Assembly: GCF_003857035.1 (NCBI RefSeq)
Contig: NZ_QGSY01000148.1
Location: 1 to 64,000 of the forward strand
DNA: 64,000 nt
Origin: Micromonospora arida
GTDB taxonomy: Bacteria > Actinomycetota > Actinomycetes > Mycobacteriales > Micromonosporaceae
Direction: 5' to 3'
Numbering within the stretch: the first letter of the stretch is position 1; the number at the start of each line of letters is the position of its first letter. Below are positions 49,447 to 58,946 of the stretch, piece by piece. The notes below the pieces were generated by a model. That model saw only the letters and a program-made list of their open reading frames with translations, made no database searches and had not been told where the DNA came from. A program made the translations under genes and the position numbers.

Positions 49447-50388
49447 TCACCGCAGGGTCAGCGTGACCTGCCCGGTTGCGACTCCGGACGGGTCCACCAC
49501 CACCCTGTACGCGCCAGAGGCCGGCAGCGTCGTCGGCTCGATGTCACCAGCGCCGTTGATCACGCAGCCGCTGGTGATCGGGCTGCCGTCGGGGGCGCGT
49601 AGCTCCAACACACCGCACTGGTCCGTTAGGTCGGAGGCGGTCGCGGTCAGACTCACCGACGAACCGGCGTCGGCGGTGAAACGGTAGGTGGTGACCGCGC
49701 CGGGTCGGTCGACGGTGGCGACGACCGGCGGACCGCCCACGGCGATCGTCGCCTCCCGGTCGCGGCTGCTGACCAGCCGCAGTGTGGTCGCGCCGGTGGT
49801 GCGACCGGTCGGATCGACCACCACTGTGTACGTCCCGTCGGCGGGCAGCAGCGTGCCGTCGATCTCGCCGACGCCGTTGATCACGCAGCCGCTGCTGAGC
49901 AGCCGGTTCTCGGTGTCGCGCAGTTCCAGCGGGGAGCACTGGTGGGGAAGTGTGCTCGTTGGCACCTCGACGAAGACGCGTTCACCCTGCTGCCCGGTGA
50001 ACCGGTACCGGGCCCACGCGCCTGGGTGGTCAAGGGTCGCGGTGACCTCCGGGCCGTTCGCTTGCAGTGTGCCGTCGACGTCCCGGGCCACGTACACCCG
50101 GATGGCGGCTCGTCCGGTGTCGCCGGGGGCGGCGGCGACCCGTACGGCGTACGTGCCGGCAGCGGTGAGGTCGACGCGGTCAATGTACCCGACGCCGTTG
50201 ATGTTGCAGCCGCCTCCGATCACCTGGTCGGTCGCATCGGTGAGCCCGTATGGCGAGCAGCGGTCGGCGATCCCGGGGGCGGTGGCGTCGACGAAGACGG
50301 CGTCCCCGGCCCGGCCGGGGAACGTCAGTGGCGCGCCGCCGCCGTGTTCAGCAGCCGGCCAGGTCCGGTGCCCAGGCGGGTACGCTCG
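49447..50388 (-). pseudogene. remnant of a secreted repeat protein (5' truncated)
   Basis: An open frame of about 313 codons starts after an in-frame TGA at 50,391-50,389 and has no good start. It contains two and a half ~110-residue repeats with the pattern CxLxLRDxxxxxxxSGCVINGVGEID...LPADGTYxVVVDP (for example at 49,850 and 49,530). A GTG at 50,223 would begin in mid-repeat. So this is probably the C-terminal part of a longer secreted protein, similar to pre-peptidase C-terminal (PPC)-type domains. It lies just beyond tRNA fragment A. Confidence 0.6.
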
Positions 50389-50488
50389 TCACTGCTGCAT
50401 GCTGCGCCGACGGCGCCGTTCGGCCGGCTCGGCCGCGAACCCGCGGTGGCTCCGACCAACCTCGCGCCGATCCAGGGGAATCAACCAG

Positions 50489-52168
50489 GTGAGCACCCAT
50501 TCGATGTTGTTGTTCGTGCTCGCCGCTGTCGCGGTCATCGTCGTCGTGCGGTGGGTGGCGGCCCGCACCGGGCTGCCGGCCGCGGCGCTTCTGCCGCTCA
50601 TCGGCATCGTGTACGCGCTGCTACCCGGCCCCAACGTCGGCCTTGATCCCGACCTCGTGCTCATGATCGTGCTGCCGCCGTTGCTCTACAGCGCCGCACT
50701 GGACTCCTCGCTGTTGGACATCCGCCGGAACCTCCGCATCGTGGTCAGCCTGTCCGTGCTGCTGGTGCTCCTCACCGGGGTACTGGTCGGCATCGGTTTC
50801 CACCTGTTCGTCGCCGGGGCGACGCTCGCTGCCGGGATCGCGGTCGGCGCCGCCATCGCGCCGCCCGACCCGGTGGCCGCCCTGGCGGTGGGCCGCCGGG
50901 TGAACCTGCCACCGAAGATGGTCACGATCATTCAGGGCGAGGGGCTGCTCAACGACGCCACCGCGCTGACGATGCTCAGCGTCGCGGTGGCCGCCGCGGT
51001 GGGTGGTGAGTTCTCGTTCCCGTCCGCCGTTGCCCAGTTCGTGCTGGCGGCGGTCGGCGGGGTCGCCGTGGGAGCGGCCGTGGCCTGGCTGGTACGTCTG
51101 GCCCGACCGTTCACCGCGGACCCACTGTTGTCGAATGCCATCTCGCTCGCGACACCGTTCGTGGCCTACCTGTTGGGCGAGGAACTGCACGTCTCCGGGG
51201 TGCTCGCCGTGGTGGTCGCCGGGCTGATCGTCGGTCACAAGACGCCGCAGCTCACCTCGGGGGCCGCCCGGCTGCAGACCAGCGCGGTGTGGCGGCTGGT
51301 CGACTTCCTCCTCGAAGGCTTCGTCTTCCTGCTCATCGGCCAGCAGCTTCCCGAAGTCGTCAAGGGCCTACGTCAGTACGACACGTCGACCATCGTCACC
51401 GCTGTCGCCATATCGGTCGGCGTGGTGCTCCTGCTGCGCCCCGCGTGGCTGGTGATGACCCAGTCCCTTCCCCGGTCGCTGCACACCCGGCTGGGCGGCA
51501 TTTCCGAGCAGGACGACCCCGACGAACCCGCGAGTGCCCGGCAGATCGAGCGCGCTGACCGCAACGCCCGCCGACTCACATCCCGGGAAGTGGTGGCACT
51601 GAGCTGGTCCGGCACCCGTGGCGTGATCAGCCTGGCCGCGATCTTCACCCTGCCGCTGACCACCAACAGCGGCGCACCCTTTCCCGACCGTGACCTCCTG
51701 CTGTTCTGCACCTTCGTGGTCGTCCTGGTGACACTCGTCGGGCAGGGCCTGACGTTCGCGCCGCTCGTGCGGATGCTGGGCCTGCGCGCCAACGAAACCG
51801 ACCAGGCCCGCGTACGCAACGAGGCCCGCTCGGCGGCGGTCGAGGCCGCCCTGGCCCGCCTCGACGAGGTCGCCGCCATGGAACCGGACAGTGCGGTGGC
51901 CGTCAACACCACCCGTACGCAACTGCTGGCCCGACTGGCGCGCTACCGCGGGCGGCTGGACCTTCTGGAGCAGAGCGGCTCATCCGAGCTGCCCACCTCA
52001 CCGGCGTACGAGACGGCGCTTCGGGTCCGACGGACAGCCATCGACGCGCAGCGCGAGGAACTGGTGCGCTGGCGCGACTCCGGCCGACTGCCGGACGAGG
52101 AACTCCGCGTCCTGGAACGTGAACTCGATCACGAGGAGCTGCTGCTCCCGAGGCGGACCTCCAGCTGA
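50489..52168 (+). CDS. Na+/H+ antiporter (CPA1/NhaP type)
   Basis: 559 residues, GTG at 50489 (ATG at 50504 is an alternative). About twelve spans with IAPPDPVAALAVGRRVNLP and the ion-site GEGLLNDATAL, both CPA1 hallmarks, plus SWSGTRGVISLAAIFTLPL near the end. The C-terminal 120 residues are a charged coiled-coil tail. It exchanges Na+ (or K+) for H+ at the cytoplasmic membrane. No partner gene is adjacent. Confidence 0.92.
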   Translation: MSTHSMLLFVLAAVAVIVVVRWVAARTGLPAAALLPLIGIVYALLPGPNVGLDPDLVLMIVLPPLLYSAALDSSLLDIRRNLRIVVSLSVLLVLLTGVLVGIGFHLFVAGATLAAGIAVGAAIAPPDPVAALAVGRRVNLPPKMVTIIQGEGLLNDATALTMLSVAVAAAVGGEFSFPSAVAQFVLAAVGGVAVGAAVAWLVRLARPFTADPLLSNAISLATPFVAYLLGEELHVSGVLAVVVAGLIVGHKTPQLTSGAARLQTSAVWRLVDFLLEGFVFLLIGQQLPEVVKGLRQYDTSTIVTAVAISVGVVLLLRPAWLVMTQSLPRSLHTRLGGISEQDDPDEPASARQIERADRNARRLTSREVVALSWSGTRGVISLAAIFTLPLTTNSGAPFPDRDLLLFCTFVVVLVTLVGQGLTFAPLVRMLGLRANETDQARVRNEARSAAVEAALARLDEVAAMEPDSAVAVNTTRTQLLARLARYRGRLDLLEQSGSSELPTSPAYETALRVRRTAIDAQREELVRWRDSGRLPDEELRVLERELDHEELLLPRRTSS

Positions 52169-52219
52169 CCTGCCGGGTGACGGCGCCGTGGCCTCAGCCC
52201 GGCGCCGTCACTCGGCGCC

Positions 52220-54871
52220 TTACAGTTGGCGCAGGATCACCGAGTCCTTGATCTTCTTGTCGGCGGCCAGCAGCAACGCCTTGCTGATGATTTCGCCGAG
52301 CCGGCTGTCGCCCTCGAAGGGCAGGTACATCTCCGGCTCCTTCGCCTTGGCCGAGTCGGGAATGATGCACAGGTACCGGTCGTCCGGGGCGATCAGGATG
52401 TTGCCCGAGCCGCAGTGGATGCGGTACGTGTGCAGGTCACCCCGCACTTCGAGGAACCGGTCGGTGAACGTGCACCGGCTGGCGATCGCCAGCCGGGGAA
52501 TCACCTCGGCCAGCACCTCCCGACGAGTCCTGGCGGGCGGATTGAGGTCGCCGAAGCTGTTCTGCGACCAGTAGTCGCGGTACCGGCCCTGGGGACCACC
52601 GTCGTACCAGTTCGGGTCGTTGCCCACCCCGGACGCGGCAACAAACAGGTCGACGTCGCGCATCACCTCGCTCAGCACGACAGCCGGAACCTCCTCCAGC
52701 GGCACCGGCGTGCGTTCCCCCCGGAGGAACACCAGTTGGTCGGTCCCCATCGTGTCGAACATCAGGTCGTCGCCCTGATCCTCGATCCCGGCGATGTGCA
52801 GCACGGCGCGCATCTCCCAGTCCGGAAGGGCAAGCCGGGGGTCCTGGTAGGTGGCGCCGTCGTTGCGGTGTCGAACGTGCGACCAGCCCCGCCGGGACAG
52901 CAGCGCGATGAGACGGTGCTGGCGCACGATGTGCGCGGCGAACCGGTTGGAGTACGTGCCGGTGGCCCGCTCCGCGTCGGTCAGCAGGTACTGCTCGCGG
53001 TGCGCCTGCTTGAACGGCTGGGTGATCGTGTGCCGGGCCAGGAAGTCCCGCCAGGCCGGGACCGCCGCCGGATCGTCGACCGGGTGCCACAGCCGTACCG
53101 TGGCGTCGCCGGCGGGCTCGAACACCGTGCCGTCCACGGTCCGCAGGGCGTCGCCGCCCCAGCAGCAGGCGACGCCGTCGACGGTCCAGATCAGCCGTCG
53201 GGCCAGGGTCCGGGCCAGCGGGTGGTCCAGGAACCGCTCCCGCCACTGCTCGACGGTCCACGCGCGGTCGCGCCGCAGCAGCCCTTCCAGGCGGTCGCGG
53301 GTCCCGATCAGCGTCGCGCCGATGTCCGCGACTGTCGCCTTCAGCTCCTTCAACTCCTCGCCGTGGTCCTTGCGCACCTGGGCCGGCGGAGCTTTGACCA
53401 CCTTGCCGTCGGAGTTGCGCCACACCACGGTGGCATCGATGCCGCGCACCTCGACCTCGTACGAGCTGTCACCCAGCTTGTCCGCGAGCGGCAGCCCGAA
53501 GCCGGGCAGCGCCATCTCCTCGACGTCCTCCCGGCCGATGCCGCGCGCCTCGGCGTGCTTGGTCAGGCCCTTCTCGACGATGCGGAGCGTGCTCTTGTAG
53601 GTCAACCGCGAGGCCAGCCGAGCCAGTTGCGCGAGGGCGGCGGGGTGATCGGTGTCGACGAGCGCCGCAGCGGCGAGGTTCGCCAGCTTCGGGCTCGCCG
53701 GGCCGTGCCCGGGAATCTTGCGGGCGGCCCGTTCCGCGATGTGGCCGAGGCTGCGCAGGGTCTCCTCCGAGGGCGGGAGCATCGCCCGCATCCAGATCAG
53801 CCCCCACAGCAGCCCGACGTTGTAGCGGTCGATCGTCCTTGGTGAGGCATCCGCCAGGTGGCCTGGGCAACACGTCGTCATGCGCAGCGGCAGGGTGCGC
53901 GCCTGACCCACCAGCGGGAGCCAGTCGTCGAGACGCGCGGTGAACTCGTCGCCGCCGACCGCGTCGAGCAGGGACCGGGCGGTCTTGCGCCAGGCGGTCG
54001 TCGGCTTGGCCTTGTCCGCGCCGAGCGGGCAGTGGACCAACAGCGCGTGCCAGGCGGCCCGACACTCCTCCGGCATCGCCTCGATGTCGGCGACGGCGCG
54101 GTCCGCCCACCGCTCGCCGACGTTGGGGATCGGCCACATCCGATCGCCTTCGTCGCTCAGGTCGGACATGCTGCGCTCGATCCGCGTCCGACGCCAGGTC
54201 GCCAGTGCCGCCGGGTGGGTACGTCCGGCCCGCGCCTCGGCCTGGATGGACTCCCAGGTCAGGTCGTTGAGGTGCCAGCTCCACCAGTTGAATCCCAGCC
54301 ACGCTTGACCGCTCAGCCGGTCGAGCCATCCGGCACTGTCCAGCCCGCCGCCCGAGAGCACAATTTTGATCAGCTTGATCCGCCCGTCGCTGTCCTCCCC
54401 GGGCACCGTCAACGCGTCGAACACCGCCTGCCGCACCGACACCGGCCGCCCGGCCAGGAACTTCTCCGCCCGGGCCCACGTTTCCCGACGGGCACCGTCC
54501 CACGGTTCGCCGATGTACGGCCGTTGCGGCCGGTACTTGATCAGCGTCAGCGCCGCGGCGACCCACCGATCCGGATCCGCGTCGGCATCATCAAGGTCTG
54601 CCAGGGCGGCGCCGAGCACCTGGACATGTTCGGTGGCCTCCGGCAGCAGCTCCCGCTGGGCGGGTGCGAGATCGTACGGGCCGTCCGGGTCGTTGAGCGC
54701 GGCGAGCAGCACCGGGCCCCTGCCGGCTGGCGCCAACGCACACAGCGCCGCCACCTGCCTGGCGTACTCCCGACGGTCGTACCACGAGATGGTGCCGTCG
54801 CCTTGCTCGCACCACCCGGTGGCGGTGGCGATCAGCTCGCGTAGCGCCAGCTCCGGATCGAAGTCGCTCAT
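52220..54871 (-). CDS. DUF4132 (MolR/YehI-like) protein
   Basis: 883 residues from the ATG at 54871. The N-terminal half is helical repeat-like (WRKTARSLLDAVGGDEFTARLDDWLPL). The C-terminal DUF4132 region has LARRLIWTVDG, FEPAGDATVRLWHPVDDP, FKQAHREQYLLTDAERATGTYSNRFAAHIVRQHRL and TDRFLEVRGDLHTYRIHCGSGNI. In E. coli the family is linked to a MoxR-VWA operon (yeh genes); here the neighbour is a ThiS-like small protein, with which it overlaps by ATGA. The role is unknown. Confidence 0.87.
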   Translation of the reverse strand: MSDFDPELALRELIATATGWCEQGDGTISWYDRREYARQVAALCALAPAGRGPVLLAALNDPDGPYDLAPAQRELLPEATEHVQVLGAALADLDDADADPDRWVAAALTLIKYRPQRPYIGEPWDGARRETWARAEKFLAGRPVSVRQAVFDALTVPGEDSDGRIKLIKIVLSGGGLDSAGWLDRLSGQAWLGFNWWSWHLNDLTWESIQAEARAGRTHPAALATWRRTRIERSMSDLSDEGDRMWPIPNVGERWADRAVADIEAMPEECRAAWHALLVHCPLGADKAKPTTAWRKTARSLLDAVGGDEFTARLDDWLPLVGQARTLPLRMTTCCPGHLADASPRTIDRYNVGLLWGLIWMRAMLPPSEETLRSLGHIAERAARKIPGHGPASPKLANLAAAALVDTDHPAALAQLARLASRLTYKSTLRIVEKGLTKHAEARGIGREDVEEMALPGFGLPLADKLGDSSYEVEVRGIDATVVWRNSDGKVVKAPPAQVRKDHGEELKELKATVADIGATLIGTRDRLEGLLRRDRAWTVEQWRERFLDHPLARTLARRLIWTVDGVACCWGGDALRTVDGTVFEPAGDATVRLWHPVDDPAAVPAWRDFLARHTITQPFKQAHREQYLLTDAERATGTYSNRFAAHIVRQHRLIALLSRRGWSHVRHRNDGATYQDPRLALPDWEMRAVLHIAGIEDQGDDLMFDTMGTDQLVFLRGERTPVPLEEVPAVVLSEVMRDVDLFVAASGVGNDPNWYDGGPQGRYRDYWSQNSFGDLNPPARTRREVLAEVIPRLAIASRCTFTDRFLEVRGDLHTYRIHCGSGNILIAPDDRYLCIIPDSAKAKEPEMYLPFEGDSRLGEIISKALLLAADKKIKDSVILRQL

Positions 54872-55179
54872 CAGCCACCCACCAGCGGGACGAGCTTGAG
54901 GAACGTGATCCGGGACCCCGCGTGCAGGTGGACCTTGTCGTCCAGGGCCGTCACCTGCCGGTCGTCGACCAGCACCACGAAGCCGTTGCGGCCGAACGCC
55001 TCGAGCGTCGCCCGGGTCCGCTCCTCCGGATCGACGTGCCCGCCGGACTCCGCGACCTCCAGAAAGACCCGCCGCCGAATCAACTCGCCGAGGCGTACCT
55101 CTTCCTCGAAGACGTCCATTGTCCACTCAGGACCACTCGGCGCTCCGGTCACTTCATCGGCGATTGTGATCATCGGCAT
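54871..55179 (-). CDS. ThiS/MoaD-like beta-grasp protein ending in Gly-Gly
   Basis: 102 residues from the ATG at 55179 (ATG at 55173 is possible). The C-terminal half, VLVDDRQVTALDDKVHLHAGSRITFLKLVPLVGG, has the ThiS/MoaD layout: a strand, the D..V.L..G..I.F turn and a terminal Gly-Gly (residues 101-102). The N-terminal half (EEEVRLGELIRRRVFLEVAESGG) is longer than in ThiS. It could be a small ubiquitin-like modifier or sulfur carrier. Co-translated with the DUF4132 gene. Confidence 0.72.
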   Translation of the reverse strand: MPMITIADEVTGAPSGPEWTMDVFEEEVRLGELIRRRVFLEVAESGGHVDPEERTRATLEAFGRNGFVVLVDDRQVTALDDKVHLHAGSRITFLKLVPLVGG

Positions 55180-55288
55180 GGCGCAGAGGCTAACTGAACA
55201 CTCCGACAGCGTTTCGCTCTCGTTCCACCGCCCGCCGGCCGGTGAACGGGGCGCGATTGATCCGTCGTAGGTCGGGTAGCTGAACAGC

Positions 55289-55759
55289 ATGCGAGTACCA
55301 ACTTTGGTCAAGACCGCGGCGGCGGTCACCGCGACGGCCGCCGCCGGGGCGACGGTCACTGACGCTTCCTCACGCTGGTACCAGCGACTGCGCAAGCCGA
55401 CCTGGCAACCCCCGCCCGTGGCGTTCCCGCTGGTATGGACGCCGCTGTACGCCCTGATCGCGGTGGCCGGTGCCCGGGTGCTGGACCGCACCAGCGAAAC
55501 CGACCGCGCCGCGTTCACCCGTGCCTACGGGCTCAACCTGGCTCTCAACTTCGGGTGGAGCGCGCTGTTCTTCAAGGCCCACAGACCCACCGTCGCGCTG
55601 GCCGAGATCGCCGCGCTCAACGCCTCCAACGTCATGCTGCTCCGCCGCGCCTCCCGTGTCGACCGTGTCGCGGCCGCCGCGCTGGCCCCGTACGCCGCAT
55701 GGACGCTCTTCGCCACCGTCCTCAACGGCACCATCGTTTGCCTCAACAGCAACAGATGA
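55289..55759 (+). CDS. tspO: TspO/MBR family membrane protein
   Basis: 156 residues. Five helices, with the family's WYQRLRKPTWQPPPVAFPLVWTPLYALIAVAG and YGLNLALNFGWSALFF segments. TspO proteins bind porphyrins and cholesterol-like ligands in the membrane; the physiological role here is unknown. Divergent from the ThiS-like gene. Confidence 0.9.
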   Translation: MRVPTLVKTAAAVTATAAAGATVTDASSRWYQRLRKPTWQPPPVAFPLVWTPLYALIAVAGARVLDRTSETDRAAFTRAYGLNLALNFGWSALFFKAHRPTVALAEIAALNASNVMLLRRASRVDRVAAAALAPYAAWTLFATVLNGTIVCLNSNR

Positions 55760-55923
55760 GCCTGTTGGTGTCTGTCAGCTGAAGGCTGGCCGGCACCGCA
55801 CTGAGGGGACTTCGGCCTGGACGTCGTCACCGGCGGTGGACGATGACAACGTCAGTTTGTGTGACCTGGACGGGTGCCAACCGATCTCCACGGTGTACGA
55901 AGATGTCCCGTGAAGGCGAGGTT

Positions 55924-57522
55924 GTGAGCGTGACCGAGCACGCGTACCCGAACAGGACCGACATGTCGGCGGCGGTGGACGCGGCACGCCGCGGCGACCA
56001 GGCGGCGATGGACGCGTTGGTCTCGCATTACCTGCCACTGGTGTACAACATCGTGGGCCGGGCACTGAATCGGTCGGCGGATGTCGACGACGTGGTGCAG
56101 AACACGATGTTGAGCGTCGTGCGCGGACTGGCGGGCGTACGCGATCCGCGGCTCTTCCGGTCGTGGCTGGTGGCCGTCACCATGAACGAAATCCGTGCCT
56201 ACCGGCAGTACCAGCACACCACCCCGGCGCCGCCGGAGGACATCGACAATCTGGTCGTCCCGGGCTCCGACTTCGAGGACCTGACCCTGACCAAGCTTCG
56301 CCTGTCCAATGAGCGCCGGGAGGTGGTCCTGGCCACGCGCTGGCTGGACGACGACCACCGCCACCTGCTGTCCCTGTGGTGGCTGGTCGAGGCCGGTCAC
56401 CTTTCCCGCGCCGACCTGGTCGATGCCCTGCAACTGGACCCGCACCACGTGACCGTCCGGGTGGCCCGGATGAAGGCACAGTTGGACACCGCTCGGCTGG
56501 TGGTGCGAGCTCTTTCCACCCGGCCCGGCTGCGCAGGCCTGATCGACACGGCGTCCGATTGGGACGGCCAGCCCGCGCAGGTGTGGCGCAAGCGACTGGC
56601 GCGGCACATTCGCACCTGCGCGCAGTGCCCGAACGCCACGTCGGATCTGGTTCCGGCCGAACGGCTGCTGGCCGGCCTGGCGCTCACACCGCTCCCGGCC
56701 GGCCTCGCGTCGGACGTCACGCACAACGCGTACACCGTCTCCGGCACGTCGCAGGGAGTCGCGCCCGCCGGCGCCCCCGTGAAGACCGCCGGGGCGTTGC
56801 GGGACGTCGCGCCGACCGGCGCGTCCGCGAAGACCGGCGGGGTGTCGCATCAGGCCGGCGTCACGGCACTGTCTCTGCCCAAGACCCTGGTCGGCGCCTT
56901 CGCGGCCGTCGCCCTGATCGGAGGCGGCGGGTTCCTCATCGCCAGTTACGCGGACAGGCCGACGCAACGGCCGGCGAGCGCGACCGGCGCCCAGCCCCCA
57001 ACCGCGATCATCGAACCCGGCTACGAAACCACCGAACCCGCGTTCGCGTCGCCCTCCCCGACGGCGCTCAAGGCGTCGCCGTCCACCTCGCGGGCGACCT
57101 CCACGCCCACCAGGTCAGCGAAGCCGACCAGGTCGCCGGCGCCGACCACGTCACCGACCAGATCGGCAGCCAAGTCTGCCAATGCGGCATCCGGTGTCTC
57201 CGCCGCCGAACAGCGTCTGCTGGTGCTGCTCAACGAGCGACGCCGCGCGCTCGGACTGCCGGAGGTCGCGCTGCGCGCCACGGAGCAACGCGCCGGGGAA
57301 GCCTGCGTGAAGCAGAACCTTGATGCGGGCACGTTCGAGCACTGCGGCCATGAGGTCCTCTTCGCGTCTTCGGGCACCGCCACACCCGAGCAGATGATCA
57401 CGGCCTGGTTCAACAGTCCCGGTCACAAGACGGCACTGACCTACTCCAGCTCGCGCTTCGCCGGCCCTGCCATCGTCTCCAACGGCACCCGCCAGATCGC
57501 GGCCATCAATATCGACTACTGA
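55924..57522 (+). CDS. ECF sigma factor fused to zinc finger, membrane span and CAP domain
   Basis: 532 residues; the GTG at 55924 is chosen (AAGGCGAGG upstream), with ATG at 55903 as the alternative. Sigma2 is at about residues 15-100 (ALVSHYLPLVYNIVGRALNRSADVDDVVQNTML), sigma4-like at about 135-200 and a zinc-finger-like HIRTCAQC at about 230. Two related short repeats (VAPAGAPVKTAGAL and VAPTGASAKTGGV) precede one membrane span (about 330-352), a Ser/Thr/Pro linker and a C-terminal CAP/SCP domain (about 420-532, EQRLLVLLNERRRALGLPEVALR...FNSPGHKTALT). So sigma activity may be held at the membrane under control of an outer CAP domain. Confidence 0.8.
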   Translation: MSVTEHAYPNRTDMSAAVDAARRGDQAAMDALVSHYLPLVYNIVGRALNRSADVDDVVQNTMLSVVRGLAGVRDPRLFRSWLVAVTMNEIRAYRQYQHTTPAPPEDIDNLVVPGSDFEDLTLTKLRLSNERREVVLATRWLDDDHRHLLSLWWLVEAGHLSRADLVDALQLDPHHVTVRVARMKAQLDTARLVVRALSTRPGCAGLIDTASDWDGQPAQVWRKRLARHIRTCAQCPNATSDLVPAERLLAGLALTPLPAGLASDVTHNAYTVSGTSQGVAPAGAPVKTAGALRDVAPTGASAKTGGVSHQAGVTALSLPKTLVGAFAAVALIGGGGFLIASYADRPTQRPASATGAQPPTAIIEPGYETTEPAFASPSPTALKASPSTSRATSTPTRSAKPTRSPAPTTSPTRSAAKSANAASGVSAAEQRLLVLLNERRRALGLPEVALRATEQRAGEACVKQNLDAGTFEHCGHEVLFASSGTATPEQMITAWFNSPGHKTALTYSSSRFAGPAIVSNGTRQIAAINIDY

Positions 57523-57559
57523 GGCTTGTGCATGTAGGAGTGGGTGCAGCGCCGATGGC

Positions 57560-57597
57560 GCGAGCGGCCCGGCGCCGATTGGCGCCGGGCCGCTCGC
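57560..57597 (+). terminator. 17-bp hairpin terminator after the sigma-CAP gene
   Basis: A perfect 17-bp stem (GCGAGCGGCCCGGCGCC at 57560-57576 with its complement at 57581-57597) and a 4-nt loop, 38 nt after the stop. Confidence 0.85.
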
Positions 57598-57625
57598 TTG
57601 ATGCCACCTGGAGGGGCACCCGTGA

Positions 57626-57991
57626 GTGTCGAGCGCCGCTCGCGCGTTCGGGCCGACCAACGTGTCGATCCACGAGACGACCGTGGCGATGGAACTCGGC
57701 GACGGGCAACGCGCCATCGCCATCGGCGCCCCACTCGACACCGGCACCATGCCCGTCGAGCGGCAGGTTCGGCATGCCATCGAAACCGCCCGAGCCCTTG
57801 CCAGGTGGAACCGCATCGACGACGCGCTCACGGCGCTTCTGGACGCCGAGGTCATCGGCCCCGACCAGGTGCGCTACCACCAGCTCTCCCGCGACCTCAT
57901 CCGTGACATCCTCACCCGCCCCCGGCCACCCCGACTGGCCGTCGAACTCAGCGACCGGATGGGCGTCCGGTCGGGAGGACCGCGCTGGTAG
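57626..57991 (+). pseudogene. C-terminal fragment of an XRE-type regulator
   Basis: A frame of about 121 codons (RQVRHAIETARALARWNRIDDALTALLDAEVIGPDQVRYHQLSRDLIRDIL) matches the end of actinobacterial XRE regulators of about 400 residues, where a similar helical repeat closes the protein. The HTH and N-terminal part are missing, and no convincing start is present, so it is a remnant. It follows the terminator at 57,560. Confidence 0.6.
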
Positions 57992-57997
57992 CCGGGC

Positions 57998-58678
57998 TCA
58001 GATCAGCCGGCTCGTGTAGCCAGCCGCCACCAGGCGCTCGAAGGCCGCCCGTACCTCGTCCGGCATCTCCTGCGGGATCGCGAACCCACGCTCCGCGTAC
58101 ACCTCGATCCGCTGCGTGTCGCCTACCAGCATGTCCACCACCCGCCGCGGATCGCCGATGCTGCGGACATAGTCGTCCAGTTCGAGTGGGTTCGACACGC
58201 ACACCACATCGACCTCCGGCCACATCGACCTGCAGGTGGCGTAGGCCCGACGCTGCTGGTAGGGCCGCGACATGATCAGCACCGACTGCACCGGGATCTG
58301 GCGTTCGGCCAGGAGCGCACGGGAGAACTCGAGGTTCTCGGCGGTGTTCGTGGCCCGCGGCTCCACAAGAATCGCCTCCGGGGGCACACCCTGCTCGACG
58401 GCGTACTCGCGGTAGTGCACCGCCTCTCCCTGCGGGAACCGTTCGACAGTGGTCGGGGCGTTCGCACCGGTAAAAACGATCCATGGGAACAGGCCGGCTT
58501 GAAACAGCCGCGTTGCGATCACCGCAACGCCGAGGTCATGGCTCCCCAACCCGATGCCCACGTCGCAAGGGCGCAGCTCGTGGCGCATGTCGTGGTAGCG
58601 CCACAATGTCTCGACGTCAGCCCGGACCTCGTCCGGGAGCACGCGAGTCGGCACCGCCGCCTGCCGGTCCGTCAGCAT
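57998..58678 (-). CDS. YdcF/DUF218 family protein
   Basis: 226 residues. The DUF218 motifs GLGSHDLGVAVIATRLFQAGLFPWIVFTG, PPEAILVEPRATNTAENLEFSRALL and VLIMSRPYQQRRAYATCRSM are present. There is no membrane span, so it belongs to the soluble branch. The family has no agreed enzyme function (S-adenosylmethionine binding is reported for YdcF). The 268 bp upstream to 58,946 has no gene that I can support. Confidence 0.85.
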   Translation of the reverse strand: MLTDRQAAVPTRVLPDEVRADVETLWRYHDMRHELRPCDVGIGLGSHDLGVAVIATRLFQAGLFPWIVFTGANAPTTVERFPQGEAVHYREYAVEQGVPPEAILVEPRATNTAENLEFSRALLAERQIPVQSVLIMSRPYQQRRAYATCRSMWPEVDVVCVSNPLELDDYVRSIGDPRRVVDMLVGDTQRIEVYAERGFAIPQEMPDEVRAAFERLVAAGYTSRLI

Positions 58679-58946
58679 CCGCCGGGTAGGGCCAGCAGTG
58701 GAGTTGGTTCACGCCCCGCTCCCTCATGGCGTCAGCGTAGGGCAGGCCGGGGCCGATCTAGATCAGCTACAGCTCCTCTGTCTACCGCGGGACATTCAAG
58801 CAGGGCCGACACCATCAGCGCCACCGGCGACCGCTCCCTCCGTCGGCACCAGGTCGCGTACCTGAACCTCCAACGCCATCTCGCCGGCCTCGCGGACGGC
58901 CGTACCGAGCCGCGCGATCTGCGGCAAATGCGGATGGGATGTGTTG

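Noticed and set aside
52226..53845. Plus-strand frame opposite DUF4132
   Set aside because: Shadow frame with Arg/Gly/Val-biased composition; DUF4132 on the minus strand is clear.
58679..58946. Gene in the gap between YdcF and TetR genes
   Set aside because: Short frames on both strands lack starts and ribosome sites; at most an eroded remnant.
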